DNA of 64,000 bases from Saccharibacillus deserti (GCF_013618475.1 NZ_JABJVN010000002.1:682001-746000), one strand, 5' to 3'. Numbered from the stretch's first letter, positions 44,047 to 52,808 are shown. Notes: a model not told the origin generated them from the sequence alone. Made by a program: numbers and translations.

Positions 44047-45024
44047 GTGAGCGGCATCGACGAAATGAACGATCCGAATAGAAGGCATCAGGAAATTTTC
44101 GAACTCCCGGGACGGGTGATTGCTCCTCTGGGCAAGATCATCGAAGCTTACCCGGTAACGGGAGGTCTGTCCACAGACCGGAAATACAAGGTTCATTTCT
44201 ACGGATACGACGGTGCATATCTGCTTCGGCTGTTCGACGAAGATTCGCTTGCGCTCAAGCGGGCCGAATACGAAGCGTTGAACCGGATGCAGGCGATGAC
44301 CGTACACTGCTCTCGCCCTATTGCGATCGGACGCTGGGAGCCGGACGGACCGTTCTTTCTGCTCGTTTCCTATATCGAAGGGACCGATGCGGCGCAGCTG
44401 CTGCCTCTTTCTCCCAACCCCCAACAGCTGCGTATCGGGATGCAGGCGGGCGAAGCGCTGAGCCGAATCGGCTGTTACGAAGCTCCCGAAGGCATGGAAG
44501 CCTGGGGAGAGCGCTGCCGGCGCAAAGTTGAACGGGAACTGGCCGCTTTGCAGACGTACGGGATCCGTACCCGCGCAGCGCAAGCGGCAGCGGAGAAGAT
44601 TCGCCGGGATCTGCATCTGGCCGAAGGCCGGCCTTCTGTCTTCCTGCACGGTCGTTTCGGGCCGGAGAATCTGATCGTGCAGATGGGGAGGCTTGCGGGC
44701 GTGATCGGCTTCGAACGTTTCGGCTGGGGAGACCCCCTTTATGAGTTTGCGGGATTGGGCCTGCAGAGCCGCCAAGCCAGCCCGCTTTTTTGTACCGGCC
44801 AAATTCTCGGCTATCACGGCGGACAGGAGCCGGAGCCGGCGTTTTGGCGCTTGTACGGTCTGTATGCGGCAGTCGGGGCGATTGCGCTGTTGGCGGAAGC
44901 GGCGGAAAGCGGTATCGAACACCGGAAAGAGCGTCTGGAGCGGGCGATCGGGCTGACGGATAGACTCGAACGCGACCACGAAGGATTTGCAAACGATCGT
45001 CCTTCCTGGTTCGCCGCATTTTGA
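44047..45024 (+). CDS. Aminoglycoside phosphotransferase-like protein lacking catalytic Asp (pseudokinase)
   Basis: A 325-residue protein with the APH/choline-kinase fold: glycine-loop-like TGGLSTDRKYKV near residue 40, FFLLVSYIEGTDAAQLL hinge near 105, and a helical C-lobe. The Brenner motif reads LHGRFGPENLIV (HGR at about 201-203), where active enzymes have HxD, and the metal Asp of the following strand is Gly in GVIGFERFGWGDPLYEF (about residue 221). Both key acids are absent, so transfer activity is doubtful. GTG 44047 has AAAGGAGG 8 bases upstream. May bind a ligand or nucleotide without catalysis. Confidence 0.8.
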   Translation: MSGIDEMNDPNRRHQEIFELPGRVIAPLGKIIEAYPVTGGLSTDRKYKVHFYGYDGAYLLRLFDEDSLALKRAEYEALNRMQAMTVHCSRPIAIGRWEPDGPFFLLVSYIEGTDAAQLLPLSPNPQQLRIGMQAGEALSRIGCYEAPEGMEAWGERCRRKVERELAALQTYGIRTRAAQAAAEKIRRDLHLAEGRPSVFLHGRFGPENLIVQMGRLAGVIGFERFGWGDPLYEFAGLGLQSRQASPLFCTGQILGYHGGQEPEPAFWRLYGLYAAVGAIALLAEAAESGIEHRKERLERAIGLTDRLERDHEGFANDRPSWFAAF

Positions 45025-45164
45025 ATGCAAGCCTGCCGGCAGACCGCGCGATTCGCCAGGCAGGTCTTAAGGGTATGTGAGAAGTAGAGATTTCGCATGT
45101 GTTAAGTTATACTTATGATATATCGCTCGGTAAGCCGAGCCGTCGGCGGACGCCGGAGACAAGG

Positions 45165-45192
45165 GCCGTATCCGCGGAAGGCACGGCTTTTT
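45165..45192 (+). terminator. Possible terminator in the leader of the lactonase gene
   Basis: GCCGT and ACGGC arms with TTTTT just downstream, 46 bases before the start codon. It may end upstream transcripts or act as an attenuator; an alternative hairpin (CGGCG/CGCCG near 45144-45155) overlaps little. Confidence 0.4.
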
Positions 45193-45237
45193 CATGTCCG
45201 GCGCGGATACGGCGAATGACGACCAGGAGGAATAAAC

Positions 45238-46296
45238 ATGACCCAACCACAAAAAATGTTCGTATTTGTCGGCTCTTATGCCGAATCCGCTTCAAGCGGC
45301 GTGTATACGTACGAATTCGATGAAACCGAAGGCAGCCTCAAGCTGCTCGACCAGACCTCGGGTCTGAAAAATCCGACTTTTCTCAATGTGGATGTCGAAC
45401 ATTCCCATATTTACGCGATCGGCGAAGTCGAAAGCGAAGGCGGGAAATCCGGCGAAGTCATGATGATCCATTTTGACGAGAACGGCACACTGACCCGCTT
45501 CAACCGGACGATCACGACTCCGAACACGACCTGCCACGTTCAGCGCGATTCGGAGAACCGTTTCTTGGTCGTATCGAGTTATCACGGCGGAATGGCCGGG
45601 CTCGTCTCGTTAAAAGAAAACGGTCATGTCGGCGAACTGCTCGATGTGGCGGCTCACCGCCCGGAAGACGGAGCCGCGCCGCATGTCCATTCCGCGTTCT
45701 TCAGTCCCGACGAGAAGTTCGTGCTGGTACAGGATCTGGGACTGGACTTGATTCGTACCTATTCGATCGATCGCGAAGCCGGCAAGCTGGTCGCTCAAGG
45801 AGATACCCGGACGGCCAAAGGCGCAGGTCCGCGCCATCTGGCTTTCCATCCGGGCGGGAAATTCGCTTTCGTTATCAATGAATTGAACTCGACGATCGCT
45901 TCTTACCGCTATGAAGCCGAGAACGGCTCGCTCGGCGAGATCGAAGTCGTACCGACGCTTCCGGCCGATTATACGGGCGAGAACGGCTGCTCGGAGATCA
46001 CGCTTTCCGCAGACGGACGTTTCGTTTACGGAGCAAACCGCGGTCACGACAGCATCGTGGTCTACGCGTTCGACGAAGCGCGGGAGAAGCTGACGCTCGT
46101 TCAGCATATTCCCACCGAAGGCGGTCACCCGCGTCATTTCGCACTGACTCCAAGCGGCAGCCATCTGCTTGCGGCCAACCGCGATGCCAACAATATTGCC
46201 GTGTTCCAAGTTGACCAAGAAAGCGGACGCCTGAGCTTCACCGGCAATACGGTCAGCGTATCGAAGCCGGTATGCGTACGTCCTTATTACGTATAA
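45238..46296 (+). CDS. 6-phosphogluconolactonase-type lactonase (seven-bladed propeller)
   Basis: A 352-residue protein of the lactonase family (YkgB/Pgl of Bacilli). Blades repeat the pattern VFVGSYAESASSGVYTYEFDE, NVDVEHSHIYAIGE, FFSPDEKFVLVQDLGLDLIRTYSID and HPGGKFAFVINELNSTIASYRYE, then ADGRFVYGANRGHDSIVVYAFDE. The acid and His residues at the central pore (HVHSAFF, GPRHLAFHP) are present. The enzyme would open 6-phosphogluconolactone in the pentose phosphate pathway. ATG 45238 follows CCAGGAGG by 7 bases. Monocistronic. Confidence 0.88.
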   Translation: MTQPQKMFVFVGSYAESASSGVYTYEFDETEGSLKLLDQTSGLKNPTFLNVDVEHSHIYAIGEVESEGGKSGEVMMIHFDENGTLTRFNRTITTPNTTCHVQRDSENRFLVVSSYHGGMAGLVSLKENGHVGELLDVAAHRPEDGAAPHVHSAFFSPDEKFVLVQDLGLDLIRTYSIDREAGKLVAQGDTRTAKGAGPRHLAFHPGGKFAFVINELNSTIASYRYEAENGSLGEIEVVPTLPADYTGENGCSEITLSADGRFVYGANRGHDSIVVYAFDEAREKLTLVQHIPTEGGHPRHFALTPSGSHLLAANRDANNIAVFQVDQESGRLSFTGNTVSVSKPVCVRPYYV

Positions 46297-46332
46297 GCCG
46301 ATTGGACGGGCTGTGCGCCTGAACGATTGATC

Positions 46333-46370
46333 AAAAGCGGTTCTTTCCTATTTAGGGGGAACCGCTTTTA
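46333..46370 (+). terminator. Rho-independent terminator after the lactonase gene
   Basis: AAAAGCGGTTC and GAACCGCTTTT arms around a 15-base loop. Confidence 0.8.
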
Positions 46371-46479
46371 GTGTCTTGAAGCAAGTCGGGATAGCAAAAA
46401 ACCTTATCGGTATGATACGCTGTCTAAAGTTTGAATTTTAACTGTTTCGCCGGAGCGAATCAGAGGAGGGAACGGAAAG

Positions 46480-47619
46480 ATGAGTGATTTGCCTGCGTCC
46501 GGTCCGGACTGGACGCACATCATCGGGGAGCTTCGTTCGTCCGTCACCATTACGGACGCAGCCGATCCGGAACAGCCGCTTGTTTTCGTCAACGATTATT
46601 TTTTGCAGCTGACCGGTTATTCGCGCGAGGAAGTCATCGGCCGCAACTGCCGCTTTTTGCAGGGCGACGGTACCCGCAGCGAGACGGTCCGGGAAATTCG
46701 GGAGCGGCTGTCACAATGCCTACCCGTACGCACGGAGATTTTGAATTACCGAAGTGACGGGAGCCCTTTCTGGAACGAACTGAATATTGATCCGATCTTC
46801 GACACCGAAGGGCGCTGCGTCCTGTTTGTCGGTCTGCAGTACGACGTTACCGATCGCAAGCTGCTCGAGGAAGAAGCGGCTCATGCGGCACGTTCCGCCC
46901 ATCGGCAGAGCCGGGCGTTGATGGAGTTTATCGGAAAACTCAACCATGAAATGCGAAACAACATGAACGGCGTGTTGGGCCTGCTCGATATTGTACTGAT
47001 GGATGAAAGCCTGCCGGACGATGTGCGGGAATACCTCGAACTGGCCAAAGGGAGCGGAGATACGCTGCTCAATATCGCCAACGATGCACTGGATTTGGCC
47101 GGCGCGGCCAACGGCCGAATGAAACTGGAACGGATCGAATTCAATTTGAGGCAGGTTCTCGAATCGATTCTCAAGACGCATAGTGCGCGCGCGGCGGAGA
47201 AAGGTGTGGAGCTGAAACTTGCGATCGGCGGAGATTTGTCGCAGCGTACCTACGGCGACCCGCATCGACTGCGCCAGGTGCTGGACAACCTGATCGGCAA
47301 TGCGATGAAGTTCACCGAGCAGGGGAGCATCACGCTGTCCGCGGAATCGCTGCCGCAGCGGACGGAATCGGGCGAACAGCAGATTCGGTTCACCGTTCGG
47401 GATACCGGAATAGGCATCCCGGAAGAGCATATGGACAAGCTGTTCAAAGCGTTCAGCCAAACCGATGTGTCGCATGCGCGTTTGTACGGCGGTTCCGGAC
47501 TCGGACTCAAGATCTGCGAGGAATTGGTGGGGCTGATGGGCGGACGGATTTTTGCCGAAAGCCGCGAAGGCGAAGGCACCGCTTTTCACGCGGATATTCC
47601 TTTTTCGACCGAAGGATAA
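46480..47619 (+). CDS. LOV-domain blue-light sensor histidine kinase
   Basis: A 379-residue soluble kinase. Residues 12-125 form a LOV domain with the photoactive Cys57 in GRNCRFLQ and all flavin contacts in place (Asn56, Gln61, Asn89 in LNYR, Asn99 in PFWNE, Gln120 in VGLQYDVT). A helical linker leads to the H box with His156 (KLNHEMRNNMNG, a variant of HEMRTPLNG). The HATPase part has QVLDNLIGNAMKFTEQ, VRDTGIGIPEEH, LFKAFSQTD and GGSGLGLKIC. Blue light would form a flavin-Cys adduct and change autophosphorylation. No response regulator is adjacent. GGAGGG lies before the ATG. Confidence 0.9.
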   Translation: MSDLPASGPDWTHIIGELRSSVTITDAADPEQPLVFVNDYFLQLTGYSREEVIGRNCRFLQGDGTRSETVREIRERLSQCLPVRTEILNYRSDGSPFWNELNIDPIFDTEGRCVLFVGLQYDVTDRKLLEEEAAHAARSAHRQSRALMEFIGKLNHEMRNNMNGVLGLLDIVLMDESLPDDVREYLELAKGSGDTLLNIANDALDLAGAANGRMKLERIEFNLRQVLESILKTHSARAAEKGVELKLAIGGDLSQRTYGDPHRLRQVLDNLIGNAMKFTEQGSITLSAESLPQRTESGEQQIRFTVRDTGIGIPEEHMDKLFKAFSQTDVSHARLYGGSGLGLKICEELVGLMGGRIFAESREGEGTAFHADIPFSTEG

Positions 47620-47644
47620 GCGGGTGCCCAAGCTTGATGTCATG

Positions 47645-47678
47645 AGAAAGAGCCTGTCCTTAAGGACAGGCTCTTTCT
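47645..47678. terminator. Bidirectional terminator between kinase and AEC genes
   Basis: A 15-bp perfect palindrome (AGAAAGAGCCTGTCC and complement) with a TTAA loop. Confidence 0.85.
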
Positions 47679-47714
47679 GGGTTGGGTCGAAAGGGGAAGC
47701 TTCCTGCCGGGCGA

Positions 47715-48641
47715 TTACGGCGCGGTCCAGGCGAGCAGCAGCGGCAGCATGAGGAAAGACGCGAGCGTGGTCCACAAGATGCAGCGGGAGACGAATTTCG
47801 GCGAAGCGCCGAACTGTTCCGCCAAGATGACGGCGTTGACCGCGGTCGGCATCGAAGCCAGTACGAGCAGGACGCCCAGCAGCAGCGGTTCCGCGCCGAG
47901 CAGAATCAGGATCAGCCAGCTCAGCAGCGGTGCTGCCAGCAATCGCAGCGCAAGGCCTGCTTGGAACGCGCGCCGCAGATTGGGCTGCCATTCGCCGTGG
48001 GCCGCTCCGATCATCTGCGCGCCCAAGATGACGAGCACTACCGGCGAGTAAGCGTCGGCCAGCAGATTGACGCCCGTCTGCACCACGTCCGTCAGTTCGG
48101 TTCCGGTCAGACGCAGCAGTCCGGCCAGCGCCGCCACGTACAGGGCCGGCAGCTTGAGCATGGCCTGACCGGCTTTTTTGACCGAAAACTGCGATCGTGC
48201 GGCAAAAAACACACCGATCGTATTGACGATGATAATCTGCATGACGACATAGACGGCCGCTTTGTCGAGCCCGGCCTGTCCAAAAGCCAGCAGAACGAGC
48301 GGCAGACCGTAATTTACGCAGTTCGTAAACGAAGCCACCAGCGTAAGTCCGGCTTTCTCCGAGTCTTCCAGCCGCAGCAGCCGGCCGAGCAGAGCCGCCG
48401 CCGCCCACATGGCCAGGAGGTTGATCAGGCTGAATGCGATCGTAATGCCCACATCGTTTGCGGATACGCGCGCATTCAATAAAGTGGTGAAGATAATGGC
48501 CGGACTGAGCAGATAAAGCGAGAGAACGGACAGCGGTTTCGTGTCGAGCCCGCGGAAGCGCCGCAGCAGAAGGCCGGCGATCACGGGAAAAGACAGCGGA
48601 AGAAAAACGTGGTACATCGTAGCCAAAACGGACAGCAGCAT
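47715..48641 (-). CDS. AEC family transporter
   Basis: A 308-residue auxin-efflux-carrier type protein with about ten membrane helices in two five-helix repeats. The crossover motifs are seen as SFTNCVNYGLPLVLLAFG in the first half and ASMPTAVNAVILAEQFG in the second. Members export organic acids such as malate, or other metabolites. Substrate unknown. AAGGAAGG precedes the ATG. Confidence 0.85.
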   Translation of the reverse strand: MLLSVLATMYHVFLPLSFPVIAGLLLRRFRGLDTKPLSVLSLYLLSPAIIFTTLLNARVSANDVGITIAFSLINLLAMWAAAALLGRLLRLEDSEKAGLTLVASFTNCVNYGLPLVLLAFGQAGLDKAAVYVVMQIIIVNTIGVFFAARSQFSVKKAGQAMLKLPALYVAALAGLLRLTGTELTDVVQTGVNLLADAYSPVVLVILGAQMIGAAHGEWQPNLRRAFQAGLALRLLAAPLLSWLILILLGAEPLLLGVLLVLASMPTAVNAVILAEQFGASPKFVSRCILWTTLASFLMLPLLLAWTAP

Positions 48642-48787
48642 AAGAACCTTCCTTCGCCTGCCGGCGCTGGGGTTTCCGGGCGGGACGACAATGCGCCGAA
48701 CGCCGCCGGGGAAATCCCGAGCCCCGCGTGATACAGACTACTTTATCGCAGCGGCGCCCGGGCGTCCAATACGCGGTGCCTATACGC

Positions 48788-49099
48788 TTATAGGCGTTTG
48801 CGTTCCACGAAGCGTTCCAGCTGGTCCAGCAGTCCTTCGCGCCGCAGAATCTCCGCCTGTTTGGGGCCGATCAGATCGAAATGCGGATAGCGGTCGCGGC
48901 GGTGGATATGGGCAGGGCTCAGTCCGTTCCGAAGACACCAGCCCGACAGTTTGCCAAGATCGCTGCAGCCGACTTTCGTGACGGAAGTGATGCCGGGAAA
49001 GCGGGGGTGCAGCCAGAAATGCGTCAGATAAGCGATCTCGCCGCGCTCCACGGCTTCTTTCCAGCGGGTAAGTTCCTGCCTATTGATTCCGAATGCCAT
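48788..49099 (-). CDS. Conserved hypothetical protein (103 aa)
   Basis: Begins MAFGINRQELTRWKEAVERGEIAYLTHFWLHPRFPG with AGAGG 7 bases upstream. It is soluble and strongly patterned, with THFWLHPRFPG, VTKVGCSDL, GWCLRNGL and IHRRDRYPHFDLIG. The His/Asp/Cys-rich pattern is suggestive of a small metal- or nucleotide-binding fold. I believe similar ~100-aa proteins occur in other Bacilli, but the family has no assigned role. The frame is open 34 further codons without similarity. Confidence 0.75.
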   Translation of the reverse strand: MAFGINRQELTRWKEAVERGEIAYLTHFWLHPRFPGITSVTKVGCSDLGKLSGWCLRNGLSPAHIHRRDRYPHFDLIGPKQAEILRREGLLDQLERFVERKRL

Positions 49100-49312
49100 G
49101 GGTTTGCCTCTTTTCTTCGAAGGTTTCTTCATTATAACAGCTCGGAGCGATCTCCCGCCAAAGCAGCCGGATGTGACCGAACGCGCTTGTCCGCAAGGCA
49201 TTTAGCGCGTAAACTGGAAGAAGCTTGATGATAGCGCGTTCAAAACGGGACGGATCTCGGCTGCGGCGGCGGATACGAAGCGGCGGAGAGTACGGGGAGG
49301 AGACAAACGGAA

Positions 49313-50305
49313 ATGCAGGACAACAAGGTGGATGTAGTCACGCTCGGAGAAAGCATGATTTTGTTCCAATCGTACAACCAGGGGGCTTTGCAGTACGAGC
49401 CTTTGTTTACCAAATCGCTTGCGGGGGCGGAATCGAACGTGGCGATCGGGCTGTCCAGACTCGGCAAAAAAGTACGCTGGGTCGGCAGACTCGGCAGCGA
49501 TCCGTTCGGCGATCTGGTACTGACGACGCTTGCGGGCGAAGGTGTCGATGTATCGCATGCGCTCCGAGACCCCGAGGCGCCGACAGCGGTTTATTTCAAA
49601 GACTTCAAGCGCTGCGGCGACCCGGCGGTTTATTATTATCGAAAAGGATCGGCGGCGAGCCGCCTGGCTCCGGATATGATCGACGAAACATGGCTGCAGG
49701 GTGCCGGCCATCTGCATGTGACGGGGATTACCCCTGCGCTTGGCGAACACACGGCGGCGGCGGTACGCAAACTGATGGAGCTGGCAAGAGAAAAAGGGCT
49801 GACGGTTTCTTTCGATCCCAATTTGCGCCGCAAGCTGTGGAGCGAAGAACAGGCCCGGGAGACGCTGCTGTCATTGATTCCGCTGTGCGATATTTTCATG
49901 CCGGGAGACGAAGAAGCGGAATTCCTGCTCGGTCCGCAGGAGATCGAAGCTTACGGCCGGGCTTTTCTGGATATGGGTCCCAAAGTCGTGGCGATGAAGC
50001 TGGGCGCGGAAGGATCGATCGGGTTTACGCAAGAAACGGTCGTGCGCGCGGATCCGTTCCCGGTCGAACGGTTGATCGATACGGTCGGGGCGGGTGACGC
50101 ATTCGCTTCCGGGCTGCTCTCGGTCCTGCTCGACCGGAGGGAAGAACTCTCGACGGGACTTGGCGAAGAATCGCTGCACGAAGCGCTGTGCCGGGCCAAT
50201 CTGCTCGGTTCGATGGCGACGCAGTTCAAAGGCGATTGGGAAGGTCTGCCGACGCTTGCCGAAGTTCGAACGATTCAAGGCGGACAGAAACAGGTTACAC
50301 GTTAA
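49313..50305 (+). CDS. PfkB-family sugar kinase, probable 2-keto-3-deoxygluconate kinase
   Basis: A 330-residue ribokinase-fold enzyme. N-terminal VVTLGESMILF and the AGAESNVAIGLSRLGKKVRWVG segment, VSFDPNLRRKLWS (a KDG-kinase-type motif), NxxE in FMPGDEEAEFLLG and the catalytic GAGDAFASGL near residue 260. Together these suggest KdgK, which phosphorylates 2-keto-3-deoxygluconate after uronate breakdown. No kdgA or uronate genes are nearby, so the substrate is an inference. GGAGG upstream of ATG 49313. Confidence 0.82.
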   Translation: MQDNKVDVVTLGESMILFQSYNQGALQYEPLFTKSLAGAESNVAIGLSRLGKKVRWVGRLGSDPFGDLVLTTLAGEGVDVSHALRDPEAPTAVYFKDFKRCGDPAVYYYRKGSAASRLAPDMIDETWLQGAGHLHVTGITPALGEHTAAAVRKLMELAREKGLTVSFDPNLRRKLWSEEQARETLLSLIPLCDIFMPGDEEAEFLLGPQEIEAYGRAFLDMGPKVVAMKLGAEGSIGFTQETVVRADPFPVERLIDTVGAGDAFASGLLSVLLDRREELSTGLGEESLHEALCRANLLGSMATQFKGDWEGLPTLAEVRTIQGGQKQVTR

Positions 50306-50338
50306 AAGGAATCGATCAACGAACGGGAGGCCTACAGG

Positions 50339-51223
50339 ATGACGCAGAATATGCTGGTACTGGGAGGAACGCGTTTTTTCGGTAAACTGCTGGTCGAAAA
50401 ACTGCTGGAAGCCGGACATACGGTGACGATTGCCACCCGCGGCACGACGGAAGATCCGTTCGGGGATCGGGTGAAGCGGATCCGGGTCGACCGTACCGAC
50501 GAAAGCGCGCTTGCCGCGGCGGTGCAGGGACAATATTGGGACGTGGTGTATGACAACATCTGTTATCAGGCGGACGAAGCCCGGGCGGCGATCCGCGTCT
50601 TCACGGGCAGGGTCGGTCGTTATGTGCTGACCTCCAGTTTGTCCGTATACGAAACCGGTTCGGCGGAGGTGAAAGAAGAACAGGTGAATACGGCCTCGAT
50701 GGAGATTCCGCCGAGTCCGGTCGGCCAAGTCCCGTACGGCGAAGGCAAAGCGCAGGCGGAAGCGGTATTTTTCCGCGAGGCTCCGTTTGCTGCGGCGGCG
50801 GCGCGTCTGCCGATCGTGCTCGGACCCCACGATTATACGAAACGTCTGCATTTTCATATCGACCGGATCCAAAACGGCACTTCGTTCGTTATGCCCAATA
50901 CGCAGGCGCGTATCTGTTTCATTCATGAAGAAGAAGCGGCGGATTTCCTGAAATGGCTGGGCGAGAGCGGCGTGACGGGACCGTTCAATGCCGCTTCGGC
51001 AGGCCGACCGCGACTGCGCGAACTGCTGGCTGTCATCGACCGGGAAACCGGAGGACGCGCTATCGTGCTGCCGGAAGGACCCGACAGCGAAGGCTCGCCG
51101 TTCGGTATTCCCGGAGACTGGACGATGGATACGTCCCGCGCCGAGGAGGCGGGATTCGTGTTCCGCAATCTGGACGACTGGCTGCCGGATCTGGTGCGCG
51201 AACTGGCGGGGCGGCAGGATTGA
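50339..51223 (+). CDS. NAD-dependent epimerase/dehydratase family protein
   Basis: A 294-residue extended SDR-like protein with the cofactor loop LVLGGTRFFGKLLVEKLL at the N-terminus and DVVYDNICYQADEA, VLTSSLSVYE and VPYGEGKAQAEAVF. The YxxxK catalytic pair is at YGEGK. Family members act on nucleotide sugars or are reductases of unknown substrate. ATG 50339 lies 33 bases behind the kinase gene with GGGAGG, so both belong to one transcript. Terminator follows at 51265. Confidence 0.85.
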   Translation: MTQNMLVLGGTRFFGKLLVEKLLEAGHTVTIATRGTTEDPFGDRVKRIRVDRTDESALAAAVQGQYWDVVYDNICYQADEARAAIRVFTGRVGRYVLTSSLSVYETGSAEVKEEQVNTASMEIPPSPVGQVPYGEGKAQAEAVFFREAPFAAAAARLPIVLGPHDYTKRLHFHIDRIQNGTSFVMPNTQARICFIHEEEAADFLKWLGESGVTGPFNAASAGRPRLRELLAVIDRETGGRAIVLPEGPDSEGSPFGIPGDWTMDTSRAEEAGFVFRNLDDWLPDLVRELAGRQD

Positions 51224-51264
51224 TTCCTGCACCCGAAGGCAGAAGTTAATCGAAGATACAGCCC

Positions 51265-51309
51265 AAAAACGGCGATCCCTGAAGCGGACTTCAGGAATCG
51301 CCGTTTTTT
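51265..51309. terminator. Bidirectional terminator between epimerase and narK
   Basis: AAAAACGGCGAT and ATCGCCGTTTTTT arms, with inner CCTGAAG/CTTCAGG pairs. Confidence 0.88.
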
Positions 51310-51385
51310 CTTTTTTGAAAAGAGAGTCCTGCCTAAACGGATACCGCCGCTCGAGCGAACAACGGACATGCCGGAGCGGCCAAGA

Positions 51386-52639
51386 TCAGGAGTTGATTCT
51401 TCCGGGCAGCCCGGTCGAAGCCGGAGCGGAAGAAGCGAGTCCGCCTGCGGCAGCCCAGGTCGTACGCCATCTGAGCTGCATAACCACGAGAAGGCCGAGG
51501 GTAAGCAGCACAAATCCGCTCAGGCAGACAAATCCCGGCGTGTAGCTGCCCGTCATCTGATAGAGCTTGCCCAGCAGCATGGGCAGCGCGTATCCGCCCA
51601 GGCCGCCGGCGGCGCCTACAATGCCGGTCATCAGGCCCAATTCGCTGCCGAAGCGCTGCGGGACGAGCTGGAAGACCGCGCCGTTGCCGGCTCCCAGACA
51701 CATCATGCCCGCGAAGAGGAAGATCACGACAGCCGTGAGTGGAGGCATGGACGCGACGAAGGCAAGCATGAGGCCGGCCCCGCAGAACAGGATCGTCAGC
51801 ATCCGGATTCCTCCGAGCCGATCGGAAAGGAAGCCGCCCAGAGGCCGGAAGAAACTGCCCGCGATCACGCAGATCGTCGTAAAGTCGGCGGCCCGGACCG
51901 CGGACAGCCCGTACTGGGCATTGAAGAAGATCGTCAGATAGTTGGAGAGGCCGACAAATCCGCCGAAAGTGACCGCATAGAACATGCAGAATACCCAAGC
52001 GTCGCCCTGACGCAGGACGGAGGCGTAATGGGACAGCTTCTTGGGGGCGGGACGGTGCGGACTGTTTCGGGCAAACAAAGTGAAGATCACGAAGACGACG
52101 GTAATCGGAATGATCGCCAGTCCGAATACGATTTCCCAACTGCCGAAATGCTGGGCGATCCGGTTGGCGAACAAGGTGGAGAGTACGGTGCCGCTGTTGC
52201 CTGCCCCCGCGATGCCCATCGCCAATCCCTGGTGTTCTTTGGGATACCACTGCCCGGCAAGCGGCAGCGCCGCCGCGAACGAAGCGCCGGCGATGCCGAG
52301 AAGCAGAGCGACAATATAGAGCTGGTCAAGCGAGTGGACGAACTGCCAACCGATAATCAGGGGAACGAGGGTGAGCAGCATCCCGATCTGTCCGGTCAGC
52401 TTGGGCCCGATATAATCGGTGAGCGCTCCGAGCACAAGCCGGAGAATCGAGCCTCCGAGAATCGGCAGGGCGACGAGCTGCGCTTTTTGCAGAGGGTCCA
52501 TCGGGTAGTCGGCCGCGATAACCACGGCCAGCGGCCCGATCATCACCCAGACCATGAAGCTCATGTCAAAGTACAAAAAGGCGCTCAACAAACTCGGCGT
52601 GTGGCCGCTTTTCCAAAAACTCTTTTTTTCCGTTTCCAT
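51386..52639 (-). CDS. narK: Nitrate/nitrite transporter (NarK/NasA type, MFS)
   Basis: A 417-residue major facilitator with 12 membrane segments. The nitrate signature motifs are present: GAGNSGTVLSTLFANRIA in helix 5 and GAGNGAVFQLVPQRFG in the second half, the latter with the conserved Arg. FMVWVMIGPLAVVIAADYPMD is the typical N-terminus. It takes up nitrate or exchanges it for nitrite. It faces away from nasBC across the shared control region, so uptake and reduction are co-regulated. In B. subtilis the like gene is nasA. GGAGATGAG precedes the ATG. Its leader carries an ANTAR-type antiterminator. Confidence 0.9.
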   Translation of the reverse strand: METEKKSFWKSGHTPSLLSAFLYFDMSFMVWVMIGPLAVVIAADYPMDPLQKAQLVALPILGGSILRLVLGALTDYIGPKLTGQIGMLLTLVPLIIGWQFVHSLDQLYIVALLLGIAGASFAAALPLAGQWYPKEHQGLAMGIAGAGNSGTVLSTLFANRIAQHFGSWEIVFGLAIIPITVVFVIFTLFARNSPHRPAPKKLSHYASVLRQGDAWVFCMFYAVTFGGFVGLSNYLTIFFNAQYGLSAVRAADFTTICVIAGSFFRPLGGFLSDRLGGIRMLTILFCGAGLMLAFVASMPPLTAVVIFLFAGMMCLGAGNGAVFQLVPQRFGSELGLMTGIVGAAGGLGGYALPMLLGKLYQMTGSYTPGFVCLSGFVLLTLGLLVVMQLRWRTTWAAAGGLASSAPASTGLPGRINS

Positions 52640-52685
52640 CTTGTCTCATCTCCTCGCAGGTCGGTTGAAAATGTAGGGAAATCCG

Positions 52686-52729
52686 AAAAGGCCGCAGCTC
52701 GTTCTTTGAAGAAAGAACGAACCGCGGCC
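52686..52729 (-). terminator. Leader terminator of narK
   Basis: On the minus strand an 18-bp stem (paired from 52729-52712 with 52707-52690, with two wobble pairs) and a CTTC loop end in UUUU. It lies about 47 bases upstream of the start codon. Its 5' arm is shared with hairpin 2 of the leader. Confidence 0.8.
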
Positions 52730-52767
52730 TCGTTGCCGGATGCAGACCTCACAGCGTTGTGTGGTCT
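52722..52767 (-). promoter_or_regulatory. ANTAR-type double hairpin in the narK leader
   Basis: Hairpin 1 (52767-52744) has arms AGACC-CAC/GTG-GGTCT with a single mismatch and the six-base loop AACGCT. Hairpin 2 (52740-52722) has arms CGGC/GCCG with the loop AACGAG. Both loops have A1 and G4, the signature of RNA bound by ANTAR-domain antiterminators. Hairpin 2 and the terminator use the same bases (52722-52729) and exclude each other. Confidence 0.7.
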
Positions 52768-52779
52768 TTGACTAAGCAA

Positions 52780-52808
52780 AGTATAAAAATTTAAGTTTTA
52801 TATGTCAA
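52780..52808 (-). promoter_or_regulatory. Promoter of narK
   Basis: On the minus strand TTGACA (52808-52803), 17-base spacer, TATACT (52785-52780). Transcription should begin near 52773, just before hairpin 1. Confidence 0.75.

Noticed and set aside
45100-45237. Riboswitch or attenuator in front of the lactonase gene
   Set aside because: A weak terminator-like hairpin exists, but the leader is too short and no clear competing structure or known aptamer is seen.
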